Origin: Ephydatia muelleri
Lineage: Eukaryota > Porifera > Demospongiae > Spongillida > Spongillidae
Assembly (NCBI GenBank): GCA_013339895.1
Contig: JABACO010000023.1
Span: forward strand, 5,109,175-5,173,174
DNA length: 64,000 nt
Direction of reading: 5' to 3'
The notes under the pieces are model-generated. The model had not been told where the DNA came from. It saw nothing but the letters and a program-made list of their open reading frames with translations, and did not search any database. How positions within the stretch are numbered: the stretch's first letter is position 1; each line of letters opens with the position of its first letter. Positions 21,299 through 32,685 of this stretch are shown here, piece after piece. The translations under genes were made by a program, and so were the position numbers.

Positions 21299-24200
21299 AT
21301 GACAACAGAGGAAGAGTTTCCTACTTTTACGGATTGCGAAAGTGATACTTCGTCAATTTGTAGTGTCAATTTTAGCGATTGCACTGAAACTGGTTCGGTC
21401 ACTTCATTATCAGGAATTGATTTCAGTGACTGCTCCGATACTGGTTCCGAGCTGTTTTCTACATCCAGCGAACACGATTGTTCTCTACTGAGCAACTCAT
21501 TGCCATGTTCTACTGCAAGTTCATGGCACAACGTATTTGGTAAGGAAATACATCACTGTTTTGTATGCATGTTCAACGAGTTCAAGGGGCATTTATTTAT
21601 TCACGAACATTTGTAGTCGTATATCACCCCAGGCAAGCCACCATTTAGGGGCTAATAAATGACAGCCTTAGTTAAAATATATGTATGTATGATATTTAAA
21701 TGTCAAGTTCTTTTCGTTTTGCCTGCAGCTGAACCATCAAAGCCATTACGTTTCAGAGATGCGGATCATCAAGTTTTGAGATGTGTAGCAAACACAAAAC
21801 AGCCGCTTGAGCACGCTGCATCTAGTGAGTCATGTTGTCAATTAACATAGAAGACATATGGGATCGTTTCCGTGAAAAGGGACTAAACGCATACATGTAC
21901 ATAATAAAATTTTCAGTACGTGCAATAGAAATGTAACACTTTTTTTGAAACGTATGGCTAATTTTTCAAAGTATAGCTAATTAAAAATTCAGAGCCTTAC
22001 AACTCCATGAGCGACACTCCGATTCTCAGTGCGTACGAAGAAATCTGTAGAAGTCATTTCAGACTTCCAGAATAACGGATAATTTGAAATCTTGAAAAAA
22101 CATGGGTTAGGTTCCTTTTCGCAGAAACGATCCCATACAGCTGTTATGTTCTACCTCCACGCGTTGTGCGTACCAGTGATTACATTTATTTAGATGCTGC
22201 GACAAAATCCTCTAAAGCATTTTTTATCACGGATGGCCAAGCTGCTAAAAGTGGAGCACACATGAAAAGTTCAAAGCATGAGCGAGGTGAAGAAGTTTTA
22301 TCTGGCAAGTCATTGCACAAATTTTTGACTTCATGGTATCTATCAGTGCCACAATTTTACGATATCAAGTAGTAGCTTTTTGTTCATGAATTTTAATGTG
22401 TTTTTTTCAAAAGCACGGTCAAAACGTGTTAAGTAAATAGCCATGCATTACAGTAATAGACAATTTGTATTTAGATTGTACATTTCACTCTACAACTTTC
22501 ATCCTTGGTGAATGCAGAAGGTGAACAATTGATTCATTTCAGACTGATATTGCATGTATATTTGCATTTTTATATTGCTAGATATACATGCTTGAATTTT
22601 GTCTGCTTCAGATTGGTTTGGTGATCCGGCATGCTGGAGTTTTGCTGATGTACTATCTGTTGATGGCTGCAGTGCAAAATGTGCTGTTAACATCCATCAG
22701 TTGCTTGAATTTGATGTTTTAAGTTATCATCACTACTTCACACAACTTCCTAAGTCAGCAAAACGACAATGGATGCTAGACTATTTCAGAACTCATTCCA
22801 GCATGAGTGAAACAACTTACATGATTGGGGGAAAGACTGTCTGTCAGAAGATTTGGATAGGAGCCTTAGGTGTACCAACATCAGTTTTTTATAGAACTCG
22901 ACAATTGTTCCTTAATGGAACAATCCAAGTTCATCGTGTACCAAAACAGCCACTTCAACGCACTTTTGAGGCATTGGAATGGATGCGCCAATATTTTAAT
23001 TTAGTTGGAGATTATATGCCTCACAGAATGACTATCAATTTACCCAGCTTTTTATCAAAAGTTTTCATATACCAGAGAATGGTATCTGATTTCCAAAATC
23101 GTGAAAAGGAACAGATTATCAGCAAATCACAGTTCTTTCTTCTGTGGGAAAAACACTATAGCCATGTTACTATCCCATCAGTAAGTTATGATTGTAGACA
23201 AGTGTGTCGTAATGATTACTCGTTGATTCTGCTTAACAGGAGAATCGATTCACTAAATGTGATATTTGCACTATGGTAAAAGCAGAAAAAGAAAAAACCA
23301 TGGATGCTACGAAAATAAAGCAACTTAGTAACTTACTTGAGCAACATAATGAGCTTCAAATGTAAGAGCTTTTTTAATTGGGAGGTGTTTAATTTTGACG
23401 AATATAAACTACAGGGATCAAAGAAGGCGATACCATCAAATCCGTGAACATGCAGAAACTAATCCCAGTATCATGTCTATCATCATAGATGGGATGGATC
23501 AGAACAGTACTAATTTGCCTCATTGCAAGCGAATGCAAAAGTCAGACAGTAACCTGTGGCATTTCAGAACACATCTTACTGGATGCATTGTGCATGGGCA
23601 TCAGTCGTATGTGTTTCTTGACTTCATGCAGTGGCCACATGACCCAAACCTGACCATTCAGGTGCTATGTCAGGTAATATCTATTCATTTCATCGTAATC
23701 ATGTATATTAATATTTATATTTCCTTACATGTAGGTCATTTTTGATCATTTCAATAACTTGGTAACGAAATCACAGCCATTACCTCGAAAGCTGTTTTTG
23801 CAGTTGGACAACACTGCAAGAGAGAACAAAAATCGGTGTGTTTTGTCTTTCCTATCATTGCTTGTGCACAAGGGCATATTGGAGGAAGTAAGTGTATAGT
23901 GAAATATATAGCATGCATTTACCAGCACATTCTGCCTTTAGGTAGAGCTTGGATTTTTGATGGTGGGACATACCCATGAAGATGTAGATGCTATGTTTGG
24001 AAATTTTGGCAAGTGGTTACGGAAGCATAATGCATACACTGTTCCTGGTAATGTGATTCTTTGATTTCATTATTTATACTTTAACCACTATCCCTATATT
24101 ATAGGTTTGCTGCAGGGCTGCAAGGAGGCAAATAAAACTGTGGGGTGTGCTACTGTTTTGAGCAGTATCAGTGATGTTAAAACATGGTTACTCCCATGCA

Positions 24201-25690
24201 CAGACCAGCTATACAATCATTCTCATCCCCATATTTTTAAATTTAGTAAACACTGTAGTATGCCTGTCACTACTGAAATGCATTATGAACGATGGAATGA
24301 AGACAAATGGGAACCAGAAGGTCAACAAGGTTTGAGACTACCTGCAGGGAACTTTACAATTCTTATATGCTTTATATATCCACTATTCTGATTGTACAGA
24401 CATTACCAATTGGGTGTCCAAATAATGTGGCACCAAATTCATTAAAAATTGACCTTGAAGCATTGTCTCGAGCCATTTCAAAGTATCAGTGTCTTGATGA
24501 AGTGGATAGAAAGTGGTGGACAGACTTTATTGAAGAACTTAAAGAATCATTTGTGTCCCCTGCTCCTGAACCTGAACAATGGTTGCTTTCAAAAGTGCAG
24601 GACATTGTGGAAAATGCATCAGCCACAACGCAGTCAATGGGACAGCCATCATTGCCAGACCAGTTGTTAAAGCGTCACATGGAAACCACTGAGTCAATTC
24701 CAGAGGTAAATCCTGCAGTGCAAAGATAATATTTCAATAAGCAGGCATGGAATAATGTAATAACACAATTTTTAATTGCAATTAAAAAAACAACGACAGC
24801 TTATCCATAATCATCGCTATCAAATTATTATTTAAACATAAATATTTATATTGTGGTCTTTAGTACAAATTATAACATTCAGATGAATTAGATAGTAGAT
24901 TTAAAGATTTATAAAAAAGGTGCTTAAAAATGTCATAAAGCATCTAAATTTAAAGAGGTACCAAACTTAAAATCACCGCTCTTAATAATATCACAAACAT
25001 CTCTTTATAATGTCACAAATATCACCATAATTTGAAATTTCAGAAGTACCAAACGTTATATCATAGCTGTTCTTATTTGAATTTTCAGAGGTACCAAACT
25101 ATATATATCTCACTTCAATCAAAATGTTAGAAGCATAAAAATATGTGAAACATCGTTTCATGTCTTATTGAACTTAATCAATGATTATGAAATTTCAGGT
25201 GCATCATATATTTAAACATCAAACTGTTTTATAGTGTAAAAACTATTACTTTTAGGTGTACTGTGGCAAAAAGAAGTCCTGCAGAACCAGCTGCAGATCA
25301 GCTCTCCCTCTGCCACAATTACAAGTTGCACCTTCCACCTCACTTAGCGAAACAACTCTTTCCACTTCAGTATCTGGACCGACATCTGGATCACAGTTGG
25401 CTTCAATACACCATGGAGGATTTGTAGCACTCAAGTTGAAGAAATATGAAGACGAAGAACCACAAATAGCACAAGTTGTTGATATTGATGGGAAAATGCT
25501 TACTATTGACTGGTGGATAGGTAGCTACACAGCCAATTGGGTACCTTGGAAGATAAGGGGAGTGCAGCAAGTTGAGAAAGTCAGTGAAGATGCAGTGCTG
25601 CGGCCAATTTCTATGAACAAATCGAATAGACTTACAAAGGAATTGATCAACGATTTGAGGTCATTGTATTCCAATTGCACACCTGTGTAA
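21299..25690 (+). CDS. DUF7869-domain protein, DDE-transposase-like, 11 exons
   Basis: Exons: 21,299-21,539; 21,729-21,824; 22,125-22,286 (or a GC donor at 22,304); 22,612-23,180; 23,240-23,361; 23,415-23,673; 23,735-23,887; 23,942-24,047; 24,105-about 24,343; 24,400-24,705; 25,256-25,690. Phases agree at all but one junction. About 895 aa. The N-terminus is acidic and Ser/Thr-rich; a DGCSAKCAV segment and a helical region follow. The DUF7869 core has IIIDGMD (D about 422), LQLDNTARENKN (D about 508) and VGHTHEDVDAMFG (E about 547), a pattern like an RNase H-fold DDE nuclease. A CGKKKSCRTSC cluster and a WW-rich C-terminal domain close it. The exon ending near 24,330-24,343 has no clean GT donor in phase, so a frame lesion there is possible. 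The catalytic role is inferred. Confidence 0.68.
24706..25255 (+). other. Large intron with repeated GAGGTACCAAAC motifs
   Basis: The last intron is about 550 bp, while most others in the gene are 50-100 bp and the longest other is about 325 bp. It contains three related blocks (AAAGAGGTACCAAACTT, TTTCAGAAGTACCAAACG, TTTCAGAGGTACCAAAC) and TGAAATTTCA palindromes at 25,033 and 25,189. It may hold a small degenerate element. Confidence 0.45.
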
Positions 25691-25965
25691 TCTGCATTAT
25701 GGAACTATACATTCAAACTGACTGCAATCTCTTATGCAAAAACTCTGATTCATATTTGCTTTAATGCAAGTGCACTTCTACGTCTGCATTGTACTGCTGT
25801 ATTAACATGTTAATCGAAAAATCAGATTTTTGACATATATAATGATTTATAGTCAGAATATGCATAAAACAGCACAATTTTTGAATAACATGAAAAATTC
25901 TCACAAAATATGCAGAAAAAAGGTTTATTTTATGCACATTTTAAGCAATATTCTTACTTTCATCA

Positions 25966-26000
25966 GAATTGGAAATTCCCACTTCAGATTGGAAGTGGTT
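25966..26000 (-). repeat. 35-bp repeat, inverted partner of 9218-9252
   Basis: The reverse complement of 9218-9252 with one mismatch. It abuts Helitron Rep coding sequence (GQFGEFHP) that starts directly after it. Confidence 0.6.
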
Positions 26001-26002
26001 TC

Positions 26003-26352
26003 TGGTCAGTTTGGTGAATTCCATCCTCGAGATAAGCATGTGTCAGCATCAGAGTACGCCAAGCCCAGGCTACTGAACAAAGATCCTAGGTTTCGAAAAG
26101 ATCCACAATACGTATTCTTATTGTGGCAGCAGGAAATGAGGCAAATTTCTGCAAGCATTTACAATGTTCTAAAGAGTACAGATAAAGGGAAGATGCCTGT
26201 GTGTGAATTTCTTGCTGGGGTATCGAAATCGAATGAAAGTATTGAGGCAAACCTTTCCACAATATTCCAGTCTGTTCGTGGCACTAAACAGTACTGGTTC
26301 CATAGAAGTAGTGAACTAAAATGCTTGCTGAGGGAATTCAGTTCTCCTACAG
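26003..26352 (+). pseudogene. Helitron Rep (helicase-like N) fragment
   Basis: The reading GQFGEFHPRDKH, SASEYAKPRLLNKDPRFRKD, QYVFLLWQQEMRQISASIYN, EANLSTIFQSVRGTKQYWF, LREFSSPT matches the start of the Helitron_like_N (rolling-circle Rep) domain. It is cut at about 26,352, before the HUH and tyrosine motifs, by unrelated AT-rich sequence. It is colinear with the DUF6570 fragment at 12,113-12,691. Confidence 0.75.
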
Positions 26353-26950
26353 TATGTGTCAATAAAAAGTTAACGCAACGTTATTTTCTACATTCGTAAC
26401 GCACTACGTACGTAGAAAATTATGTTACGTTCGAGCGTAATGTTTTACCTTATAAAGGTAGTACGTTACGGAACGTATTCGAAACAATGTTTTGGTACAA
26501 GTAAGCACCATGTTTTGCACTGTGTTCGTGCATTGCGTAACGAACGAAAGCGTGCTTTTTTCATTACTTCTCTAATCGTTTTCCATGCAAGCGCGCAAAA
26601 TTTTCATGTATAACTTTGGCGCGCGTGGCAAATGCGATATATTGGATCGACTTTTTCATTACTGACAATCGATCGCACGGTTCTGAAATGACCCTACGGG
26701 CTGAGCTAAGGCAGCAATACCTTGCGCTAAAGGAGTCAGGTTGGATAATGATTCATTAGTCATTGTGCAATTACATTTGATTGCCGTAGAGCGTTACCAT
26801 CTTGTATGCTGGCGCGACGAGGACTTGGTGTCGGTGGTGCCTGATTTATTGTATCCAGTAAAATGACTAGTACAGGTAAGGGGCATCCCTTGTTATTGCA
26901 CGTACTGGCACACCCACATGCCCTGTGAGTATGATGCAAAAATATTTCAG
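26353..26950. other. Unassigned sequence with TTACG-rich palindromes
   Basis: From 26,375 to 26,490 there are many CGTTACG / GTAACG motifs and the palindrome CTACGTACGTAG (26,404-26,415). No gene was recognised. Confidence 0.35.
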
Positions 26951-27300
26951 CATGGCACATACATCAGACAAGTTATTTAGGGCTATTGTATCTACTAAGA
27001 ATGGCGAGTGCTTAAGAAGAGGGGGCAGTTTGAGTTACAGTCATTTTGAGGGAATTATTGTTGGCCAAGATTGAGCAACTGGGCATGGACCCCAAGTTGT
27101 TTGGCATGCATAGCTTGCAAGCGGGTGGAGCAACTGCTGCAGCTAATGCCGGGGTGCCAGAAAGACTGTTCACTGTTCAAGCGCCATGGGCGTTGGAGGT
27201 CTGAGTCAGCTAAGGATGGCTACATAAAGGAGGACTCTGTGGAGCAGAGGCTTTCAGTTTCCAAAAGCCTGGGTGTGCAAGAGATGGGTTTAGATGTGTG
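26950..27300 (+). pseudogene. Tyrosine recombinase C-terminal fragment (DIRS/Ngaro/Crypton type)
   Basis: Readings in shifting frames give SDKLFRAIVSTKNGE, LGMDPKLFGMHSLQAGGATA, GVPERLF, KRHGRWRSESAKDGYIKED, the C-terminal catalytic part of metazoan tyrosine recombinases. The HxxR box reads HSLQ, so the conserved Arg is Gln. A 5-bp insertion after GVPERLF shifts the frame. The presumptive nucleophile Tyr (DGYIKED) is kept. Inactive. Confidence 0.72.
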
Positions 27301-27341
27301 AGTGTTTGTGTGCCCGATCTTCGTTACCTCTATGTCGTGTG

Positions 27342-27961
27342 TATGATGAAGCTTGCTGCGTGCACAGGCTAGGCGACACTGCACAAAGTTTGTTGACAAG
27401 TCATGAGCTGGGCGAATGTTGAAGGAGGGAGATACACATTTCTGTTGGTTGAACGAAATGAATTAGAAATTAAGCTCCCTCCGGTAATTGGAGTAGCCAC
27501 GTGGTGGGGTGCATAAATGGATGTGAAGGTGTGATATTGTCATTATAAGCGTCGTGCACTTAAGCAAGTTCGGTTGCTATTTTATCAGTGGTTGGTGTGG
27601 TGTTGTTTCTCTCATGCACAGAGTAATCGCAGGTTGTCCTTAACAGTGGTGTTTTCTAATGGACCAGCACCGAAATGAAGCTTAGGCTGAAGGCTGGAAC
27701 TGGATTAGATTAGAGCAGGTTATTTTTCCCCCTGAAAAGTGGATTTTCCCCTGTTAGAGGGTTTGCCACAGGGGTTTTTTCCTGGTGGAGGTGTGGGCGC
27801 ACCTCTTCCAAATTAGGTGTTAGTTTTCCCCCTGCTCAGTTATGCGTTCAGGTGTTTTTTGTGGTTGTGGTGTCAGGATCTTGTGTGCGTGATGAAGCTT
27901 GCTGCGTGCACAGGCGACGCCAAGTCACATGGGCTGGGGGAATGTTTAAGGAGGGAGACTG
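27342..27961 (+). repeat. Split direct repeats flanking about 0.5 kb
   Basis: A block beginning GATGAAGCTTGCTGCGTGCA near 27,347 and continuing ACAGGC...GGCGAATGTTGAAGGAGGGAGA recurs near 27,891 with small changes (GGGGAATGTTTAAGGAGGGAGA). Repeats of this kind downstream of a tyrosine recombinase fit the split direct repeats of Ngaro/DIRS retroelements. Confidence 0.55.
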
Positions 27962-28555
27962 TGTTCACCTGTTTTGGTGTAGCCGCAAATCACTAAAACA
28001 TAAGTAGACTGTGCATACGTGCAGACTTGAGGCCTTTCCAAATAAAAATTTGAACATTGGAGACCTCATTTATACCATTACTCCTTAATAAGCTATTGAA
28101 CAAAAGTACATGCTGGCCGGTGACATCACGTGCCAGACTATGTGTATGTGTTTATATTTGTTTAACAAAACCTACCAACATTTCCAATCTCAGTGCTGAT
28201 GATGGCAGCAAGCTCTGGGAGACCGGAAGATGTTCAGACTGCTTCTCAGAATGGTGCCTCGGGTCATTTCGGAGATGTAGAGGTATTGGCAACTGTGAGA
28301 GAGAACACAGAGGGGTGAGTGATCAAGTGCATAGGATCAGGTGGACATAGGACTGCACCCGTAATGATAGTTGATAGCGATGCCATTGCTCAGCCCCGGG
28401 ATCAGGGAGGTGTGTGTGGACGTTGCGATGCTACGCTGGCTCGATATGCGCACAGCAGGTATGGAGGGGTGGAGTCTGATGGGGGGTGGAGGGGTGAGAG
28501 AATGTTGCCCTATAAGCTAACATCACTTACAGGATGGGTAAATGTGCCCTCACAA

Positions 28556-28603
<48 letters not shown>
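28556..28603. repeat. CA microsatellite
   Basis: About 20 (CA) units. Confidence 0.95.
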
Positions 28604-28605
<2 letters not shown>

Positions 28606-28848
28606 ACTAGCACAAACCTGCAATCACATACATGTCTTATGCATAAATAATATGCATATATGTGTGTGCCCTGCTTGAAAAGTGTCCCTTGGCTCACAAA
28701 CCTGCACATGTCTCCATTGCCCACAGCATTTATTTTAACATACTCTCCTTCAATGCCTCTTCCCCTGACCCACCTTTCTAGCTTTAGCCTCCTCCTAGAC
28801 CCACCCCCTCTGGCCATAGCCCTCCTCCCCAGGACTCACCTTGAACTC

Positions 28849-29847
28849 GGCACTTGTCACAGTCCCCTACATAGCCAGGTGAGCAGGAACACGTGTAGCC
28901 ACCAGTTGTGTGTTGGTGCACAGCTGGCTGCACACGGGAGGTGTTTTGGATCACTAATTGATGTCTAGGTGGGGAGGAGAGGGGGGGAGGAGGGGAATGG
29001 GGATGGGTGGGGAAAGGGAGTGAGGAGAGGGGAGGAGTGGGGAGAGAAAACATCACTGGCAGCATCCATGTAGTGCCACCATCCATTCATCCCCCTCTCC
29101 CACTCTCAAGTGAGGTTAAAACTGTTGGCAAGAGGCTTTTTCCGGCCCAGACAAAAAAGTTCAACCGCTTGCAAAGGATCGTCAGCTGGGAACCCTTGTG
29201 ACTATCCAACCTGTGTCCCTCCCCCTCAGCACAGAGGCTCCACTTCTTTCTCACCAATGCATGTACTCCTGTCCGTGGTATTCGCCTGGTACCGTGGAAA
29301 CAGCCACGGGTGTGGATATTGGACACATTCATGCACAGCTGTTCACATTTACTGGACTGAAGGCATGATCCTAAGGATATGTGTGTGCATGTGTGTGTGG
29401 GAAGAATGCGTGGGGGTGAGGGTATGAGGGGGAGGATACATGTGAATACCCTACTCGATACAAAAAGCTTTTGCAGCCAAGTGCCCACCCCTTTATCTAC
29501 GCATGTCTGCGTGTCAAGGTCAACCATTGTGTACTCCAGCTTCTCCCTTCTTTGGTCATGCTGTATTGCCACAAACCAAGGCACAACACATACATGCATA
29601 AAAAAAGATATACACATATTTGTACACATATTAGTTAGTACAGTGGAAGTTTATCAAGGTGTCCTATCAGGGAGTCTGCATTTACACACACATACACACC
29701 CACACGCACACACACCTCTTCTCAACTGATTACAGAACATCTCATCAGAGCCATCATGGCAATGACACATAAATGAGGACCCAACACATTGCAAGCCATC
29801 AGCACAGGTGAACTGATTCAAAGCACATTCCAGCAACTGAGGCTTAG
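28849..29847 (-). pseudogene. LDLa/EGF-domain gene fragment
   Basis: Three putative exons on minus resemble the extracellular part of an LDL-receptor-related protein. Exon 29,727-29,847 encodes an LDLa module (CALNQFTCADGLQC ... CHDGSDEMFC, with the Ca-binding DGSDE). Exon 29,255-29,370 gives CLQSSKCEQLCMN, the start of an EGF module. The third, about 28,849-28,956, encodes VCSQLCTN and TGGYTCSCSPGYVGDC, but these halves lie in different frames because of a CA dinucleotide excess. No signal peptide or membrane segment is in reach. It could be a decayed fragment or carry a sequence error. Domain calls are sound; gene integrity is doubtful. Confidence 0.55.
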
Positions 29848-29879
29848 CTGAAGTGGAATGAAAGGCAGGTCACATCACA

Positions 29880-30507
29880 ACCACTCATATATTACTACAA
29901 CTACACGTACTAAAAAAATAACACATGATATGCATATCAGTCCAATCTCTTTGGTGGCTCTAAAAAGAATTATCTGAACCTGCGTCAGCAGGCTCAATAT
30001 AGGATTGATTGAGGAATGATGAATGTCATTAAAAAATTTTAAATCGCGTCGGGAGGGACAACGGAGAAACGGATCTCTTATCTCGTTGCAGCAATCGAAC
30101 GACAACACCAAGATCTACGTTTTCATGCTAGTTTCATGTCATTAAACTATGCGCTTCCAGACAAACAAAGAACCTGCTTCTCGTGCCCATTCCCCAAAAA
30201 ATTGTTCGTCGTCATCGTCATCTTCTTCTTTCTTAGGAAGGTATAACTCGAGCTACGAACGGTTTTAAAGAACGACAATAGTACCAATCTCTTCAGAATT
30301 TACCGGCACGGTGCCCCCCCTTAAGGTCATATAGATGCATATCACATCTACCAAAAGTAGCAAGCATAATATAGGAATTAATTTTAAATAATGATGTATT
30401 TAATAATGTTATACAGTATAAATGCTCCAACCTGCACTAAATTTATTTGGTGTTCCTATCGCAGTTTAGTCATTACTTACTTTTGTTAGTGAAGTTGTTT
30501 TTTTTTA
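29880..30507. other. No gene recognised
   Basis: AT-rich sequence with no domain; probably the 5' flank of the following K/R-rich gene. Confidence 0.35.
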
Positions 30508-32547
30508 ATGCCTTCGCGTAATCGAAAGAAGAGATGTAAGCAACGAGCGGAATACCTCCAAAAACGAGAAGATATTTTATCACAAGAGAACAAGGCTAAA
30601 GCCCGAGAGCGCTACAAGGCCAACCCTGAAAAGAAGAAGGCCTCTGTACGCGACACCTACAAGGCCGACCCAGAAAAGAAGAAGGCCTCTGTACGCAACA
30701 CCTACAAGGCCGACCCTGAAAAGAAGAAGGCCTCTGTACGCGACACCTACAACGCAAATGCTGTATCTAAGCGTGCTGCTAAAAGGCAGCGATATCAAGA
30801 GGGCGTCGAGGAGAACCGTGCTGCTAAAAGGCAGCGATATCAAGAGGGCGTCGAGGAGAACCGTGCTGCTAAAAGGCAGCAATATCAAGAGGACGTCGAG
30901 GAGAACCGTGCTGCTAAAAGGCAGCGATATCAAGAGGGCGTCGAGGAGAACCGTGCTGCTAAAAGGTGGATATACAGGGGCAATTCAGCTACCATTAAGG
31001 CAACTAGAAGGAGTCGGTATTGGAAGGGTCGTAGAACTACCACTACCACCCAAAGGTATGTTATAAATAGCATGCTGTATGTAGCATTTAAAGTCTAAGG
31101 GCTGCTTTCTTAAGTGCTAATGTAAGTTGCTCATGGCTTCCTGTCATGCACACATTAACACATTTCTTGTAAGCTTGCATGCATATTATCTGATGTACAG
31201 TAAGGCTTCCCAATTCCCTGGTAAAGGTCAATGTTTGTACAAAAGGTTTTTTGTGCATGCATCTGTGTCTGTTACATTGTACATTAGTTATCTGATGTTG
31301 AAAGAAAGACTACACACGTGTGTGTATAGTACAAGTCAGTCATGCGCATCCACCCTTTGCTGCAGCTGTGTTTAATTGTTATCAGATGTACAGTAAGGCT
31401 TCCCACAAGTAAAAGTTCCCCCATGTACTTGTAAAGGGTCAATCTTTGTTGTTTTAAAGGTCCACTACACGTGTGTACAGAAGTGTTACCCAAAATTGAG
31501 TTGCATGAAAATGAAATAATTCATGTAATGCGCAATTGGTGAAATGTTTTGATACATGTATAAGGCATAATGTATGGTAAAATAAAAGTACTGCAACCCT
31601 ATCTTCTCCCATATAGTTACTCCCTGTTTGAGCCCAACTCTCGCACACTAGCAGAGTATGGAGTGAGGATTGAAAAAGCAATTCTTAGGGATAGTGAGCT
31701 TCTGAGTGAAGTAAACAATGCTTTTTGCAATAGCCATCCATTGCTAGCTCAAAAGGTTGTTACAAGATCTGCCCGTGCAGCAGTAAGTAAGATTAGTGCA
31801 GATGCATTACTTACTAAAGCACTCAGTGTACGAAGATCACAGGCAGGGTCACTGCTAAATACTATCCGTAAGGTTAATGCAAAGAAGTTGCAAGAGAGTG
31901 TGCTATTTTAGTCGGGCATAGGTTTCATACTGCTGGGGCTGAACCTTAAATACTATCCGTAAGGTTAATGCAAAGAAGTTGCAAGAGAGTGTGCTATTTT
32001 AGTCGGGCATAGGTTTCATACTGCTGGGGCTGAACCTTACTTCTTTGATAATTCGTACACTCACACAAAACAGCATGGAGCCATTCCAGTAGACCTCAAT
32101 GGTAGGTGTGTAGTGGCAGAGGAGATAAAGGACAGGGATAAGGTCACCATGCACCCTTTGAAATGGAAATGTACAAATGAGTGTCGCAAGCTCACTAGTG
32201 AAGAAGTAGCAATAGTGTTAAAAACAAATTCATTGTTCCAAAAGTCCATTGAAGACCTCAGAGCTGGGCTTGATGCTCTTGATTCAGGGTGTGGTCATGT
32301 TCATTATGACGTCACTTTGAAATCACATTCTGGGTTTATTGATCAGCTTGGGCATCCTATTTATTGTGAGCTTCCAGAATGCTCTAGTCCATTGCGAATT
32401 ATTAGGGCAGCTATGCCTCACTTTCCTGCATTACGGACTTTCACTAGGCTACTTTACAAAGCTCACAAATGTCACATGACCATTTTGGCTATTGATTCAG
32501 CACTCGCTAGTGGGAATATTAAGAGCTTATACCATTTATGGGCATGA
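30508..32547 (+). CDS. K/R-rich repeat mobile-element protein, copy A (fragment)
   Basis: ATG at 30,508 (MPSRNRKKRCKQRAEYL). Exon 1 encodes three to four 14-residue repeats of the type KADPEKKKASVRDTY, then four 15-residue repeats of the type AAKRQRYQEGVEENR. A GT donor follows TTTTTQR near 31,056. The next exon starts near 31,618 (YSLFEPNSRTLAEYG...). A 91-bp duplication at 31,861-32,042 breaks its frame, after which VAEEIKDRDKVTMHPLKWKC and later segments resume to 32,547. I associate this architecture with abundant sponge mobile-element proteins; the biochemical role is unknown. The extreme basicity suggests nucleic acid binding. Confidence 0.55.
31861..32042 (+). repeat. 91-bp tandem duplication
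   Basis: ACTATCCGTAAGGTTAATGC at 31,861 recurs at 31,952 with the same following sequence (through GGGGCTGAACCTTA). The length is 30 codons plus 1 nt, so the coding frame is broken. Confidence 0.9.
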
Positions 32548-32685
32548 AGGACAATTTTTCAGATTTGTTTAGTGAGGATGGAGTTGAGCATGCCGTAGTT
32601 AGTGAAGACCATTCATCATCTGGTCTAGGCTGCATTGAGAGAGACTTGAAAGTTATGCATGCGACCTATAGCTGAGCACATCATC

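Noticed and set aside
28660..29201. Overlapping pyrimidine-rich frames on both strands
   Set aside because: Caused by GGGGAGGAG / CCTCCCC low-complexity DNA between EGF-like exons.
30580..30933. Minus-strand leucine-rich 117-codon frame
   Set aside because: A shadow of the tandem 42/45-bp repeats of the plus-strand K/R-rich gene.
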